The notes: generated from the sequence alone by a model not told the origin. 64,000 nucleotides of DNA from Gammaproteobacteria bacterium (GCA_016200485.1 JACQEP010000015.1:1-64000), one strand, 5' to 3'; counted from the first letter of the stretch, positions 19,232 through 29,490 are shown. Translations and numbers: made by a program.

Positions 19232-20143
19232 ATGATCAGACAACGTACCCTAAAAAATGTGATTCGTGCAACAGGCGTGGGTTTGCACACCGGAGAGAAG
19301 GTATTTCTGACTCTTCGTCCCGCGCCTGTGGATAGCGGCATTATCTTTCGCCGGGTAGATCTTAATCCTGCGGTTGAGATTCCGGCGTTGGCTGAAAATG
19401 TCGGTGATACCCGTCTTTCCACCACCTTGGTTCAAGGTGATGTCAGGATTTCCACTGTAGAGCACCTGTTGTCAGCGCTGGCCGGGCTGGGGATTGATAA
19501 TGCCTTTATAGAGTTGAGTGCCGCCGAAGTCCCGATTATGGACGGCAGCGCCGGTCCGTTTGTCTTTTTGATTCAGTCGGCCGGGGTGCAGGAACAGGAA
19601 GCTCCAAAGCGCTTTATTCGTATCAAAAGCAGCGTGATCATCGAAGATGGCGACAAATGGGCGCGCTTTGACCCCTTTGAAGGTTTTAAAGTCTCGTTCG
19701 CCATTGACTTTAATCACCCGGCCTTCCAAAACCGTTCCAAAGAGGCAACAGTCGATTTTTCCACGACTTCTTTTGTGAAAGAAATCAGCCGTGCCCGTAC
19801 CTTTGGCTTCATGCGTGATATCGAGGCCTTGCGGGCTGCCAATCTGGCGCTTGGCGGCAGCATGGATAATGCTGTCGTGGTCGATGATTATCGTGTACTT
19901 AATAGCGAAGGTCTGCGTTATGACGACGAATTCGTCAAACACAAAGTACTGGATGCGATCGGTGACCTGTACCTGTTGGGACGTAGCCTGATCGGTGCCT
20001 TTAGCGGCTATAAATCTGGCCATGCCCTCAATAATCGTCTGTTGCGGACACTGATGGCTGATGAGGCTGCCTGGGAACTGGTCACGTTCGAAAACGAAGC
20101 TGAAGCCCCTATCTCCTTTATGCAGCCGGTTACGGCTGTTTAG
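19232..20143 (+). CDS. lpxC: UDP-3-O-acyl-GlcNAc deacetylase LpxC
   Basis: LpxC is the zinc-dependent enzyme for the committed step of lipid A synthesis. From ATG 19232 it is 303 aa, the usual length, starting [20 protein letters not shown]. Zinc ligands are visible as His in [18 protein letters not shown] and His/Asp in [26 protein letters not shown] and VVDDYRVLN are also conserved, and [10 protein letters not shown] is near the C-terminus. An in-frame TTG at 19208 would add eight residues not found in the family. Confidence 0.97.
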   Translation: MIRQRTLKNVIRATGVGLHTGEKVFLTLRPAPVDSGIIFRRVDLNPAVEIPALAENVGDTRLSTTLVQGDVRISTVEHLLSALAGLGIDNAFIELSAAEVPIMDGSAGPFVFLIQSAGVQEQEAPKRFIRIKSSVIIEDGDKWARFDPFEGFKVSFAIDFNHPAFQNRSKEATVDFSTTSFVKEISRARTFGFMRDIEALRAANLALGGSMDNAVVVDDYRVLNSEGLRYDDEFVKHKVLDAIGDLYLLGRSLIGAFSGYKSGHALNNRLLRTLMADEAAWELVTFENEAEAPISFMQPVTAV

Positions 20144-20177
20144 TCAATTCTGTTAAATTACTTAGTTAAATATTAAG

Positions 20178-20209
20178 AATACCCGCTTGAAAAACAAGGG
20201 GTATTTTTT
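20178..20209 (+). terminator. Intrinsic terminator after lpxC
   Basis: The stem AATACCCGCTTG / CAAGGGGTATT with an A5 loop runs from 20178 to 20205 and is followed directly by a run of Ts to 20209. It closes the dcw-lpxC transcript 35 bases after the lpxC stop. Confidence 0.9.
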
Positions 20210-20331
20210 ATCTATTTGAAATATAAGTAATTTTTCTAGTAGACCGAGTTCACAAAATCCCAATTTCATTGTTAAGCGGAACAAGGGGGACGTCGATAAC
20301 CTTTATGCCCTTTGTTATATCCCTTGGGCAT

Positions 20332-20772
20332 TCAGGATGATTTGCGTCCATGACGGGAGAGGCGATGTAAGGCTTCTTTGAGTTTTGGATCGTTCATGGT
20401 GCCAGCCAGTTGTAGTAATAGCGTGGCTGTGCTTTTTGACATCAAGGCGGGGTGACGGGGAGGTACAGGGCGTGGGCCGCTGATCGGCTGGATCTTGATT
20501 TCAATCTGGCGCACGTTGGCCGACTGTAAAGCACGTTCCAGGGAGGGTCCGGCCAAACGAAGTTTGGTGGCCCAGACAGGGGAATCCGTTTGGAGGACCA
20601 AGGTGGCGCCACGAACACTGATCACCCGGCAATGGGCGCGCAGTGACTCTGGCAGTAAGGATTGCACAAGGCGAGTCAGGCGCTCAAGCTCCTGAACCCG
20701 GCCAAGCAGACGGCCCAGTTCTGGTGAGGGGCTGGCCAAGCATGATTTTAGTGACGGGCGTTTTCGTGACAT
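20332..20772 (-). CDS. dciA: DciA-type replicative helicase loader (DUF721)
   Basis: DciA is the widespread DnaB-loading partner in bacteria lacking DnaC. The 146-aa protein has the DUF721 layout: LGRLLGRVQELERLTRLVQSLLP, a KH-like alpha/beta core (LRAHCRVISVRGATLVLQTDSPVWATKLRLAGPSL in pieces) and a basic, disordered C-terminal part. Position between lpxC and an M23 peptidase gene upstream of secA is the same as in Pseudomonas. I chose the internal ATG at 20772 (MSRKRPSL) over an upstream in-frame ATG at 20793. The start faces the M23 gene with only 30 bases between them. Confidence 0.85.
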   Translation of the reverse strand: MSRKRPSLKSCLASPSPELGRLLGRVQELERLTRLVQSLLPESLRAHCRVISVRGATLVLQTDSPVWATKLRLAGPSLERALQSANVRQIEIKIQPISGPRPVPPRHPALMSKSTATLLLQLAGTMNDPKLKEALHRLSRHGRKSS

Positions 20773-20802
20773 GAAGATGGCCAATTTCAACAAGAGAGGC
20801 AG

Positions 20803-21759
20803 ATGACCATGGCGATTATACTACTGCCAAAAGGCTCCAAGGGTCCGGCGCTGCATTTGAATCGCGGTGCCAGTATAGCCTTGTGCGCAGCATTATTGGT
20901 GGCGCTGCCGGGAATTGCCATGTATTTGGGATATTGGCTGGGTGCCGGGTCTGGCACAGGTGGTCAGGGTGGGACGATGGGCTGGTTGCGGGAGGAGTTG
21001 AAAACCCAGCAGCAGGATATCGTCGAGGCTAAACGCCATGCCCAGGAAAATCTCAATGCGTTGACTCTGCGCTTGTCGGATTTACAGTCGCGTGTCGTGC
21101 GCCTGGATGCCGTGGGTGAGCGGATCACCGAAATGGCGAATTTGGATAAGGGCGAGTTTGACTTCACCAAACGTCCAGCGGTCGGTGGGCCTGAAAACCC
21201 AAGTGCGACGCTGGATCAGCCGGGAGTCGAAGATTTTCTTGGCTCCCTGGATGTGTTGTCAAAACAGGTGGCGGATCGTGAGCAGCAGCTTGGGGTGCTG
21301 GAGTCGATGCTGATGACCCGTAATCTGCAATCGCAAGTCTATCCGGCCGGGTTTCCGGCGGAGCACGGCTGGTTGAGTTCTTATTTTGGTGTTCGTGCCG
21401 ACCCCTTTACCGGGCGTCCGGCGCGCCATGAGGGGGTCGATATTGCCGGTAAGCTAGGGACCAAAATCCTGACTGTAGCCTCTGGTGTGGTGACCTGGTC
21501 GGGCGAGCGTTATGGCTATGGCACCATGGTCGAAATCAACCACGGCAATGGTTATGTCACTCGATATGCTCATAATTCAAAGACTTTGGTGAGGCTGGGT
21601 GAAACCGTAAAGAAAGGGCAGGCCATTGCCTTGATGGGTTCGACCGGCCGTTCGACGGGGCATCACGTCCACTTCGAAGTCTGGCGCAACGGCCAAGTGG
21701 TCGATCCGCTGAAATATGTCCAGGCTACGACGGTAACCGCGGCGGTCGCCGCCAATTAA
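20803..21759 (+). CDS. Membrane-anchored M23 (LytM-type) peptidase
   Basis: This is probably a periplasmic peptidoglycan endopeptidase. The 318-aa protein has one N-terminal membrane span (about residues 25-47), a coiled-coil region (60-115), and a C-terminal M23 domain with the zinc motifs RHEGVDIAG (H and D ligands) and HHVHFEVWRNGQ (HxH). Also visible is GNGYVTRYAHNSK. It corresponds in position to the M23 gene next to secA in pseudomonads. All metal ligands appear present, so it need not be a degenerate activator. Specific substrate is not readable from sequence. Confidence 0.88.
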   Translation: MTMAIILLPKGSKGPALHLNRGASIALCAALLVALPGIAMYLGYWLGAGSGTGGQGGTMGWLREELKTQQQDIVEAKRHAQENLNALTLRLSDLQSRVVRLDAVGERITEMANLDKGEFDFTKRPAVGGPENPSATLDQPGVEDFLGSLDVLSKQVADREQQLGVLESMLMTRNLQSQVYPAGFPAEHGWLSSYFGVRADPFTGRPARHEGVDIAGKLGTKILTVASGVVTWSGERYGYGTMVEINHGNGYVTRYAHNSKTLVRLGETVKKGQAIALMGSTGRSTGHHVHFEVWRNGQVVDPLKYVQATTVTAAVAAN

Positions 21760-21773
21760 GCTTAAAGTCTCTG

Positions 21774-21880
21774 TTCACCACAGAGGCACAGGGTACACAG
21801 AGTAGTGCTATTTAAGAGGTGGGGGAGTGATCTGGCGGCTAACTGATTGATTGAAAATCTCTGTGTCCTCTGTGGTGAAT
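21774..21880. repeat. Dispersed CACAGAG inverted repeat, copy 2
   Basis: Left arm TTCACCACAGAGGCACAG at 21774-21791 continues to 21802. The right arm at 21856-21880 (CTCTGTGTCCTCTGTGGTGAAT) is its reverse complement. It is the best-preserved copy of the element in this window, between the M23 peptidase gene and secA. Confidence 0.8.
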
Positions 21881-21920
21881 GGTTACTATTTAAGAATAGC
21901 CGCAATTGCTTTATGATCGA

Positions 21921-21948
21921 CGCTTTCTTGTAAAAGAAGGCGTTTTTT
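21921..21948 (+). terminator. Terminator-like hairpin in the secA leader
   Basis: CGCTTTCTT (21921-21929), loop GTAA, AAGAAGGCG (21934-21942) forms a 9-bp stem with one G-U pair, followed by T6 (21943-21948). This has the form of an intrinsic terminator ending 7 bases before the secA ATG. The only purine-rich ribosome-binding candidate, AAGAAGG, is in the 3' arm of the stem. It may attenuate secA transcription or hide its ribosome binding site. Confidence 0.7.
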
Positions 21949-21955
21949 CTTTCCC

Positions 21956-24664
21956 ATGGTGACCGGATTATTAAAGAAAGTCTTTGGCAGCCGCAACGAG
22001 CGCCTGTTGAAGCAGATGGACAAGGTAGTAGCACAGATCAATGCCCTGGAGCTGGGGCTGGCAGCGCTGAGCGATGCCGATCTGCGAGCCAAGACTGAAG
22101 AGTTTCGCCAACGCATCGCCAAGGGCGCGAGTCTGGACTCCCTGTTGCCTGAGGCCTTTGCCGTGGTGCGTGAGGCGGGCAAGCGTGTGCTCGGCATGCG
22201 CCATTTCAATGTCCAGCTCATCGGTGGCATGGTGCTGCACGACGGCAAGATCGCCGAAATGCGCACGGGTGAGGGTAAAACCCTGGTCGCCACCCTGCCG
22301 GTATACCTTAATGCTTTGGCCGGCAAGGGCGTTCATGTGATCACGGTCAATGATTACCTGGCCCAGCGTGACGCTGCCTGGATGGGTAAGTTGTATGAAT
22401 TCCTCGGTTTGACGGTGGGCGTGATTCTCTCCGGCCAGGATCAGGACACCAAGCGCGCCGCCTATGGCGCCGACATCACCTACGGCACCAACAACGAATA
22501 CGGTTTTGATTATCTGCGCGATAACATGGCGTTTCGCATCACCGACAAGGTGCAGCGCGGTTTGCAATTTGCCGTGGTCGACGAAGTGGATTCGATCCTG
22601 ATCGATGAGGCGCGTACGCCGCTGATTATTTCCGGTCAGGCCGATGATAATGCCGAGCTTTATTCGAAGGTTCACACCCTGATTCCAAGGTTGGTCAAAC
22701 AGGAAAAGGAAGAGGGTCCTGGCGATTACAGTGTCGATGAAAAAGCACGTCAGGTATTCCTGACTGAGATCGGACATCAACATGTCGAAGAATTGATGGA
22801 AGAAAGTGGCTTGCTGAAGCCGGGCGAGAGCCTGTACGACGCGACCAATATCACCTTGTTGCATCACTTGAATGCCGCATTACGCGCACATGCCTTGTTC
22901 CAGCGTGACGTGCATTACATCGTCAAGGATCAAGAAATTGTTATCGTTGATGAATTCACCGGCCGCACCATGATTGGCCGCCGCTGGTCCGACGGTTTGC
23001 ATCAGGCGCTTGAAGCGAAAGAAGGCGTGCCGATTCAGAAAGAAAATCAGACGTTGGCAGCGATCACTTTCCAGAATTATTTCCGTCTGTATAAAAAACT
23101 GTCAGGCATGACCGGTACCGCGGATACGGAAGCTTACGAATTTCAGGAAATCTATAATCTCGAAGTGGTGGTCATTCCGCCCAATAAACCAACGGTGCGC
23201 GATGACCAGGGCGATTTGGTGTTTTTGACACAGCAGGATAAATTCAATGCCATTGTCGAAGACATTAAGGAATGTTACGAGCGCGGTCAGCCGGTACTGG
23301 TGGGTACGACCTCGATCGAAAATTCAGAACTCATTTCTGCGCAACTGAAAAAAGCCAAGATCAAGCACGAGGTCTTGAATGCCAAGCAACACGCCCGCGA
23401 AGCCGAGATTGTCTCTCAAGCTGGGCGGCCAGGTGCGGTGACGATCGCCACCAATATGGCCGGTCGCGGTACCGATATCGTGCTGGGCGGTAGTCTTGAA
23501 GTGGAGTTGCATGCTGCACAGGCCAAGGGTGCCGACGAGGCGACCTTGAACAATATTCGTGAAGAATGGAACAAGCGTCACGACGAAGTGCTGGCAAAGG
23601 GCGGGTTGCGCATTATCGGCACCGAACGCCATGAATCACGGCGCATCGATAATCAGTTGCGCGGCCGTGCTGGTCGTCAGGGTGATCCCGGATCCACACG
23701 CTTTTATTTGTCATTGCAAGATTCGTTGATGCGTATCTTTGCCTCGGATCGTGTCGCCATGCTAATGCAAAAACTCGGCATGCAGGCGGGGGAAGCGATC
23801 GAGCATCCGTGGGTGACCAAGGCGATTGAAAACGCACAGCGCAAGGTGGAAGGCCATAACTTTGATATTCGTAAGCAATTGCTCGAATATGATGATGTGG
23901 CCAACGACCAGCGTAAAGTGATTTACGAGCAGCGTAATGAATTGATGGCGTCTGACGATATTTCGGAAACGATCAATACCGTTCGTCGCAGTGTGCTGAA
24001 TAATCTGATCAATAGCTTTATAGCGCCGAACAGTCTCGAAGAGCAGTGGGATGTGGCGGGGCTTGAGAATGCGCTGCGTGAAGAATTTGGGCTTCATCTT
24101 GAAATTCGCTCATGGCTCGATGCGGACGAAAACCTGCACGAAGAGCCATTACGCAAACGTATTTTAGAGAGTTTCGAGCAGGCCTATGCCGATAAGGAAG
24201 GACATGCCGGTAGTCCGGTGATGCGGCACTTTGAAAAGGCGGTGATGTTGCAGGTGCTGGATACCCAGTGGAAGGAACATCTGGCGGCGATGGATCATTT
24301 GCGCCAGGGGATACACTTACGTAGTTATGCCCAGAAAAATCCGAAACAGGAATATAAACGCGAAGCGTTCGAAATGTTCCAGCAATTGTTGGAGCGCATC
24401 AAACATGAAGTTGTCGCACTGTTGTCCAAAGTGCAGGTGCGGGCCGAAGAAGATGTGGCGGCGGTTGATGAGCAGCGCCGCAGTCATGGTGAGCTGCATT
24501 TTGAACATCCCGCTACGCCAGTGGCTGATGAAGAAGGTGGGGTTGCTGTTGAAGAAGGTGCAGCCGCTCCCTTTGTCCGTGAAGAACCCAAGGTCGGTCG
24601 TAACGATCCTTGCCCGTGTGGTTCCGGCAAAAAATATAAACATTGTCACGGCCAGTTGAGCTGA
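21956..24664 (+). CDS. secA: Preprotein translocase ATPase SecA
   Basis: SecA is the motor that drives unfolded preproteins through SecYEG. The 902-aa protein begins [19 protein letters not shown], the conserved N-terminus. It has Walker [15 protein letters not shown], the DEAD-like [28 protein letters not shown] and the helicase motif [17 protein letters not shown]. The C-terminal zinc-binding tail [20 protein letters not shown] binds SecB and lipids. The start ATG 21956 has no free Shine-Dalgarno (see the hairpin entry). argJ follows after 10 bases. Confidence 0.98.
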   Translation: MVTGLLKKVFGSRNERLLKQMDKVVAQINALELGLAALSDADLRAKTEEFRQRIAKGASLDSLLPEAFAVVREAGKRVLGMRHFNVQLIGGMVLHDGKIAEMRTGEGKTLVATLPVYLNALAGKGVHVITVNDYLAQRDAAWMGKLYEFLGLTVGVILSGQDQDTKRAAYGADITYGTNNEYGFDYLRDNMAFRITDKVQRGLQFAVVDEVDSILIDEARTPLIISGQADDNAELYSKVHTLIPRLVKQEKEEGPGDYSVDEKARQVFLTEIGHQHVEELMEESGLLKPGESLYDATNITLLHHLNAALRAHALFQRDVHYIVKDQEIVIVDEFTGRTMIGRRWSDGLHQALEAKEGVPIQKENQTLAAITFQNYFRLYKKLSGMTGTADTEAYEFQEIYNLEVVVIPPNKPTVRDDQGDLVFLTQQDKFNAIVEDIKECYERGQPVLVGTTSIENSELISAQLKKAKIKHEVLNAKQHAREAEIVSQAGRPGAVTIATNMAGRGTDIVLGGSLEVELHAAQAKGADEATLNNIREEWNKRHDEVLAKGGLRIIGTERHESRRIDNQLRGRAGRQGDPGSTRFYLSLQDSLMRIFASDRVAMLMQKLGMQAGEAIEHPWVTKAIENAQRKVEGHNFDIRKQLLEYDDVANDQRKVIYEQRNELMASDDISETINTVRRSVLNNLINSFIAPNSLEEQWDVAGLENALREEFGLHLEIRSWLDADENLHEEPLRKRILESFEQAYADKEGHAGSPVMRHFEKAVMLQVLDTQWKEHLAAMDHLRQGIHLRSYAQKNPKQEYKREAFEMFQQLLERIKHEVVALLSKVQVRAEEDVAAVDEQRRSHGELHFEHPATPVADEEGGVAVEEGAAAPFVREEPKVGRNDPCPCGSGKKYKHCHGQLS

Positions 24665-24674
24665 GGGTAAGCGC

Positions 24675-25892
24675 ATGGCAGTTGGTTTGATGGGTTTGCC
24701 CACCCTGCATCCGGTTCCCGGTATCCGCTGGGGTACGGCGCAGGCCGGCATCAAAAAGCCCGGACGTACGGATGTGGTGTTAATGGAAATTGCAGCCGGT
24801 TCGACCTGCGCCGCTGTTTACACCCGCAATGCCTTCTGTGCCGCACCAGTAATCGTCGCCAAACGTCACGGTGTTGTAACTACGCCCAGCTATTTACTGA
24901 TCAACACCGGTAATGCCAATGCCGGCACCGGTGAGCGTGGTCTCAAAGATGCGGAAAAGTGTTGTCAGGCCGTTGCCGAATTGATGGGTTGCCAGCCAGA
25001 GCAGGTATTGCCGTTCTCGACGGGTGTTATCGGTGAACCGTTGCCAGTGGATAAAATTCTTGCGGCATTGCCCACAGCCAAAGCCAGCTTTAACGAAGCT
25101 TTGTGGGCCGAAGCGGCGCGCGGCATCATGACCACCGACACCGTGCCCAAGGCCGCATCTAAACAAATCAGGATCAACGGTGTCACTGTGACTATCAGCG
25201 GCATTTCCAAGGGCGCGGGCATGATTCGCCCCGACATGGCCACTATGCTCGCCTACATCGCTACCGACGTTGCAATGCCTATGGCATTGTTGCAACAGGC
25301 ATTGAGCGAAGCGATGAATCGCTCCTTCAATTGCATCACTGTCGATGGTGATACCTCGACCAACGATTCCTGTGTGCTTGTCGCCACCGGTAAATCCGGT
25401 GTCCGTTTTGAATCGCTCACAGCACCGGGTTTCGCACAATTCCAGCAGGCACTCAACGAAGTTTGCGAGACCTTGGCGCAAGCCATCGTCCGTGATGGTG
25501 AGGGCGCTACCAAGTTCATCACTATTGATGTCGAAGGCGGGTCCAGTTTTGCTGAATGCCGCCAGGTGGCTGATGCCGTCGCGCACTCACCGTTGGTGAA
25601 AACGGCATTTTTCGCCTCTGATCCGAACTGGGGGCGCATCCTCGCTGCGGTTGGCCGCGCTGGTGTGGCGGATCTCGACATCAACAAAATTGTGATCCAC
25701 CTCGGCGATGTCTGCATTGTCCGTAATGGCGGTCGCGATCCGGAGTATACCGAGCAGGCGGGACAAAAAGTGATGGCCAACGAAGAAATCACCATTCGCA
25801 TTAATCTTAATCGTGGCCAACACCGTGGCCACGTCTGGACCTGTGACTTCTCCTACGACTACGTTAAGATCAACGCTGAATATCGTACCTAA
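24675..25892 (+). CDS. argJ: Bifunctional ornithine acetyltransferase / N-acetylglutamate synthase ArgJ
   Basis: ArgJ recycles the acetyl group in arginine biosynthesis, moving it from N-acetylornithine to glutamate; bifunctional forms also use acetyl-CoA. The precursor is autocleaved before a threonine, here in the segment GAGMIRPDMATMLAYIATD. The 405-aa protein also has NTGNANAGTG, STGVIGEPLP, NCITVDGDTSTNDS and DPNWGRILAAVGRAG, all family segments. GAGGG lies just upstream. It probably shares a transcript with secA. Confidence 0.96.
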   Translation: MAVGLMGLPTLHPVPGIRWGTAQAGIKKPGRTDVVLMEIAAGSTCAAVYTRNAFCAAPVIVAKRHGVVTTPSYLLINTGNANAGTGERGLKDAEKCCQAVAELMGCQPEQVLPFSTGVIGEPLPVDKILAALPTAKASFNEALWAEAARGIMTTDTVPKAASKQIRINGVTVTISGISKGAGMIRPDMATMLAYIATDVAMPMALLQQALSEAMNRSFNCITVDGDTSTNDSCVLVATGKSGVRFESLTAPGFAQFQQALNEVCETLAQAIVRDGEGATKFITIDVEGGSSFAECRQVADAVAHSPLVKTAFFASDPNWGRILAAVGRAGVADLDINKIVIHLGDVCIVRNGGRDPEYTEQAGQKVMANEEITIRINLNRGQHRGHVWTCDFSYDYVKINAEYRT

Positions 25893-25910
25893 GGTGTGTT
25901 GTGGTTTTTG

Positions 25911-26474
25911 CTAGCCACCCAACTTATCCAGCAACAATTGTTTGATCCTGGCGCTGTTCGCTCGCGTGTACGATTGATATAGATTGGATTGTTTTGTATC
26001 AAATTCACGTTGCGAGATCAGCCTCGCGTCTCTGGCTTGACGCAGGATCGTCATCTTCACCTGGACGGCGGTTTGTATTTCGATCTCTAACTGAGCCACC
26101 CAGCCCATGTCCCGCTTCAATTGCCATTCCCGATAGGTTTTTAACAGTTTGTGCACGAGGTAGGCAGTCACGGCTGTCGTCACAATGGGCAGGCAGACTA
26201 TCAAGAACTTGTACGTCGTGGGACTGACGACGTGGGTGCCGCCCTTAACCAAGCCCCAGGATGCCAGAAATCCCCTGAATGGCGATGTCGTGAACGTCGA
26301 TGCCACCCATGACCCAACGAAAATACCGACAACGCCGCTGATGCTGGGAATTTGACTAAGTGACTGTTTTTTCACAAAAAAGAACAGCTCGCTAAGTTCT
26401 TTGGCGAACGTGTGTCGGTTCATTGTTTTCAGAGCGTAAAGAAAGACTGTGAGACGTGCGATTTGCTTATTCAT
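25911..26474 (-). CDS. Hypothetical protein with two membrane segments
   Basis: I do not recognise the family. The 187-aa product has two hydrophobic stretches, IPSISGVVGIFVGSWVASTF (about residues 42-61) and FLIVCLPIVTTAVTAYLVH (about 89-107), then a charged, probably helical C-terminal half with QLEIEIQTAVQVKMTILRQ and a conserved-looking ISQREFDTKQ. No clear Shine-Dalgarno precedes ATG 26474; an internal ATG at 26423 is an alternative. It is convergent with argJ (18 bases between stops). It could be a small membrane accessory protein. Confidence 0.6.
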   Translation of the reverse strand: MNKQIARLTVFLYALKTMNRHTFAKELSELFFFVKKQSLSQIPSISGVVGIFVGSWVASTFTTSPFRGFLASWGLVKGGTHVVSPTTYKFLIVCLPIVTTAVTAYLVHKLLKTYREWQLKRDMGWVAQLEIEIQTAVQVKMTILRQARDARLISQREFDTKQSNLYQSYTRANSARIKQLLLDKLGG

Positions 26475-26693
26475 ATCGAGAGAGGCAAAGACTTTCTTTG
26501 GGAGGGGGGCAGGAACCTTCCGGGATGAGGATGGGTCTACTATTGGCGAGTATTATATTGAAGCCTAATGATTAAGTCAGCTCGCCAGATCAGCATCTAT
26601 AATCATTTAAGACAAGGGCTTGCTGCCCCCACGCTTGTGGGCTATGGCCTTATACTTTATAAGTAATATTTATCCTATTTTGCCGAGGTGTCA

Positions 26694-27869
26694 ATGTTGA
26701 ACGGAATTCTCGATTTGTCCGGTTGGGGTGTATTGGCGGCAGTGCTGCTGATGACGCATATCACTATCGTCAGTGTGACGGTGTATTTGCATCGCCATCA
26801 AGCGCATCGCGCTCTGGATTTACATCCGGCGTTGGCGCATTTTTTCCGCCTCTGGTTATGGCTGACCACAGGCATGGTCACCAAAGAGTGGACAGCCATT
26901 CATCGTAAACACCACGCTCGCTGCGAGACAGTCGACGATCCGCACAGCCCGCAAATTCTTGGTATCCGCAAAGTACTGTGGCAAGGTGCTGAGTTATATC
27001 GCAAAGAATCGTTTAATCAAGAGACGCTGGATAAATATGGTCACGGGACGCCGAACGATTGGCTTGAACGAAAAATTTATTCACGCTACTCCGGTTTGGG
27101 CGTGGCGCTGATGCTGGTGTTTGATCTGATGTTGTTCGGTGTGATCGGGATTAGCGTTTGGGCGATCCAAATGATCTGGATTCCGTTTTTCGCAGCTGGT
27201 GTGATTAACGGCCTTGGCCATTTCCGTGGCTATCGCAACTTTGAAACCACCGATGCGGCAACCAATATTTCGCCCTGGGGAATTTTGATTGGTGGTGAAG
27301 AACTGCATAATAATCATCATGCCTTCCCCAGTTCCGCCCGTTTATCATCAAAGCCATGGGAGTTCGATATCGGCTGGATGTACATCCGCCTGTTTGAAAA
27401 GTTGCGTCTTGCCAAGGTGAAAAAAATCGCGATTCTGCCGGTGATTGTTGCCGATAAGCAGGCTGTCGATATTGAAACTCTGAAGGCGATTATTACCCAT
27501 CGCTTTCACGTATTGGCGAGTTATTGCCGTGAAGTGATCGCGCCGGTGCTGAAAGACGAGCTAAAAATGGCCGACAGTGTACGACGCCCTTTCCTTAAAC
27601 GGGCACAGCGATTATTGGTCCGTGAACAAATTTTGCTGGATGAGGTGGCGCAGAATCGCTTGAATGCACTGCTGCAACGTAGCCATGCCTTGCAAACGGT
27701 GTATCGCCACAAGATGGAGTTGCAACAGTTGTGGAGGCGTTCGGCGCAGTCACAAGAAGCCCTGGTGCAGGCATTGCAGGAATGGTGTCAACAGGCAGAA
27801 GCCACCGGGATACGCGCCTTGCAAGAGTTTTCCCGGAATCTGAAGGGATACAGTCTGGCGACTGCATAG
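26694..27869 (+). CDS. Membrane fatty acid desaturase (acyl-lipid/acyl-CoA type)
   Basis: This diiron integral-membrane desaturase probably introduces a cis double bond in membrane fatty acids. The three histidine boxes are clear: HRHQAHR (about residue 33), HRKHHA (about 69) and HNNHHAFP (about 204), with hydrophobic pairs between them. The family core ends near residue 250. A further 130-residue helical, charged C-terminal extension follows (repeated LLQR and VQALQEW segments), longer than in the simple desaturases I know. ATG 26694 was chosen because GAGG at 26685-26688 is correctly spaced; a GTG six bases upstream is in frame. Confidence 0.9.
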   Translation: MLNGILDLSGWGVLAAVLLMTHITIVSVTVYLHRHQAHRALDLHPALAHFFRLWLWLTTGMVTKEWTAIHRKHHARCETVDDPHSPQILGIRKVLWQGAELYRKESFNQETLDKYGHGTPNDWLERKIYSRYSGLGVALMLVFDLMLFGVIGISVWAIQMIWIPFFAAGVINGLGHFRGYRNFETTDAATNISPWGILIGGEELHNNHHAFPSSARLSSKPWEFDIGWMYIRLFEKLRLAKVKKIAILPVIVADKQAVDIETLKAIITHRFHVLASYCREVIAPVLKDELKMADSVRRPFLKRAQRLLVREQILLDEVAQNRLNALLQRSHALQTVYRHKMELQQLWRRSAQSQEALVQALQEWCQQAEATGIRALQEFSRNLKGYSLATA

Positions 27870-27941
27870 ATCAAGATAGGGCTCACGAGGTGCAAGCCGT
27901 AATGCGCCGGATGTGTTCACTAAAAAAGGATCAAATGCGCG

Positions 27942-28511
27942 ATGATGCAAAGGATTGCGTTGTTCGGTTTCGGATTGATGTTCTGTTTGACCACCGCAGC
28001 TGCCGAGCCGGAAATAACACCATCACCTAAATCTGAACCCCTGGTTCAAACAGGCTGGGAGCAAGCCTTATTTCCCGGCTTAACGTTCGAAAAACAAACT
28101 ATCACCGTCGATGATGCTTTGCGCGCCAGCGTGAGCGCGATCTATGGTGTTGATCCACCCGTTGAACCCTTCGATGTCTATTTTGCGAAAGATAGCACCG
28201 GAAAACTAGCCGGTGGTTTACTGCAAATGAGGATTCCCTATCTCAACGGCCGTTTCACCCTGGCGGTTGGTTTAAATATGGAATCGCGTATCGTGAAAGT
28301 GATGATCCCGGAGTCGGATGCCGTGATTCACATGGATGTTCATGATCTGGCCCCCCGCGGGATCGTCACACGTTATACCGTTGCCTCACTGCCGCAAGTG
28401 AAGCAAATCGCCAAAAGTTTTCAGGGGCGCAATGGCTTAGGGGCGTTAGTTGCGCAGGAAGTGTTGCGTGCGGGTGGGACGTTGAAGGTGCTGATGGATC
28501 GGGTGAAATAA
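27942..28511 (+). CDS. Exported hypothetical protein
   Basis: The 189-aa product begins with a signal peptide (MQRIALFGFGLMFCLTTAAA, probable cleavage after AAA-E near residue 22), so it should be periplasmic or outer-membrane associated. No cysteine follows the cleavage site, so it is not a lipoprotein. The mature part has alternating beta-like segments and no motif I can name. It lies 72 bases after the desaturase in the same direction and may be co-transcribed. Confidence 0.65.
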   Translation: MMQRIALFGFGLMFCLTTAAAEPEITPSPKSEPLVQTGWEQALFPGLTFEKQTITVDDALRASVSAIYGVDPPVEPFDVYFAKDSTGKLAGGLLQMRIPYLNGRFTLAVGLNMESRIVKVMIPESDAVIHMDVHDLAPRGIVTRYTVASLPQVKQIAKSFQGRNGLGALVAQEVLRAGGTLKVLMDRVK

Positions 28512-28524
28512 TTGTTCTCTCATT

Positions 28525-28549
28525 GCAGGATGCGCCGTGCGCACCCTGC
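28525..28549. repeat. Palindrome between convergent genes
   Basis: GCAGGATGCGC-C-GTGCGCACCCTGC is a near-perfect palindrome between two convergent genes. It resembles the element at 371-428. A partial related copy follows the small-gene operon at 30284-30305. It could help terminate transcription from both sides. Confidence 0.55.
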
Positions 28550-28570
28550 CTGATTATCCCGATTTCTTCA

Positions 28571-29092
28571 TCAGTACGGAATGAGATTCATCATTCCAAT
28601 CCTGAACGCGGTTGCACCATTAACTCCCGTCAGGCGTATTGCTTTTACACCTTTGACGAGGGGTGATGACGCGTTGCGGCCATTGAACATGACGTAAATC
28701 CCTTTTGAACCGATATAGGTCGACCACTGTGACGCATAGGACCAGTTGCCTAGCGAATCCTGAACTTCAAGCATGATCGCGCCGATGAAATTCATGCCGT
28801 TGTACGCATTAGACCCCGTCATTGAGACCTGCATGATTGTGAGATCGAGTAGGCCGCCATTAGCGTTCGACACTTCGATCGATGGTTCATTAACATTAAA
28901 CCCTGTGGCTGACGGTGCCGACGTCGGATAGGTCGGAACAAACTTAAGCGTAAACAGATTGTCACTGGTGTTCTGCACGCAATAGATGACTGCAGTGCAG
29001 TCCAACGGGCCTGCAGTGGTGAATGTCTCCTGTGCTGCGAACACGTTGCCAGAAACGACAAGTGCGGCGATGAAGTTGAGAAGTTTAGTCAT
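28571..29092 (-). CDS. Secreted hypothetical protein
   Basis: The 173-aa product starts with a signal peptide (MTKLLNFIAALVVSGNVFAA, cleavage near residue 20). The mature part is rich in Ser, Asn, Gly, Val and Thr, with probable beta strands such as SIEVSNANGGLLDLTIMQVS and VKAIRLTGVNGATAFRIG. Two cysteines (DCTAVIYCVQN) could form a disulphide. GGAGG lies 7 bases upstream of ATG 29092. Function unknown; it looks like a small extracellular beta-sandwich protein. It is alone on this strand, and about 398 bases upstream (29093-29490) show no other gene. Confidence 0.7.
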   Translation of the reverse strand: MTKLLNFIAALVVSGNVFAAQETFTTAGPLDCTAVIYCVQNTSDNLFTLKFVPTYPTSAPSATGFNVNEPSIEVSNANGGLLDLTIMQVSMTGSNAYNGMNFIGAIMLEVQDSLGNWSYASQWSTYIGSKGIYVMFNGRNASSPLVKGVKAIRLTGVNGATAFRIGMMNLIPY

Positions 29093-29490
29093 ATATTGCC
29101 TCCATGATGTTAAATGATATTGCCTATTTCAAAGTATAGAACCCATTTATAGACGCAAGGATGTCATGAGTAACATTAATCCTTGCTTAAAAATGATGTG
29201 AGTCGATGAATTGTGACCATACAGAGATAAGGGTGCCGTAGTTAACCACAACTTTATGTATTCGTTTTGAAGATATGAACAACCGTGTTCACATGACTCA
29301 TGACCGAAAAATATGATGATATCTCATTGATTCGAGCGCGAACGTATACCGCATCTACCCGGATGAAAGTGTATTAATTATGCCCCCGCTGTTTGTTGGA
29401 TAGTAATTTAGGTACTACACTTCAGAATGAAAGCGGCTATCTTTATAAATGGGTGAACGAAAAATAATTTCACTGAATAAGGAGCAGCAT

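Noticed and set aside
21971-22867. Minus-strand open frame of 298 codons opposite secA
   Set aside because: secA is certain on the plus strand, and the opposite frame has no recognisable protein features.
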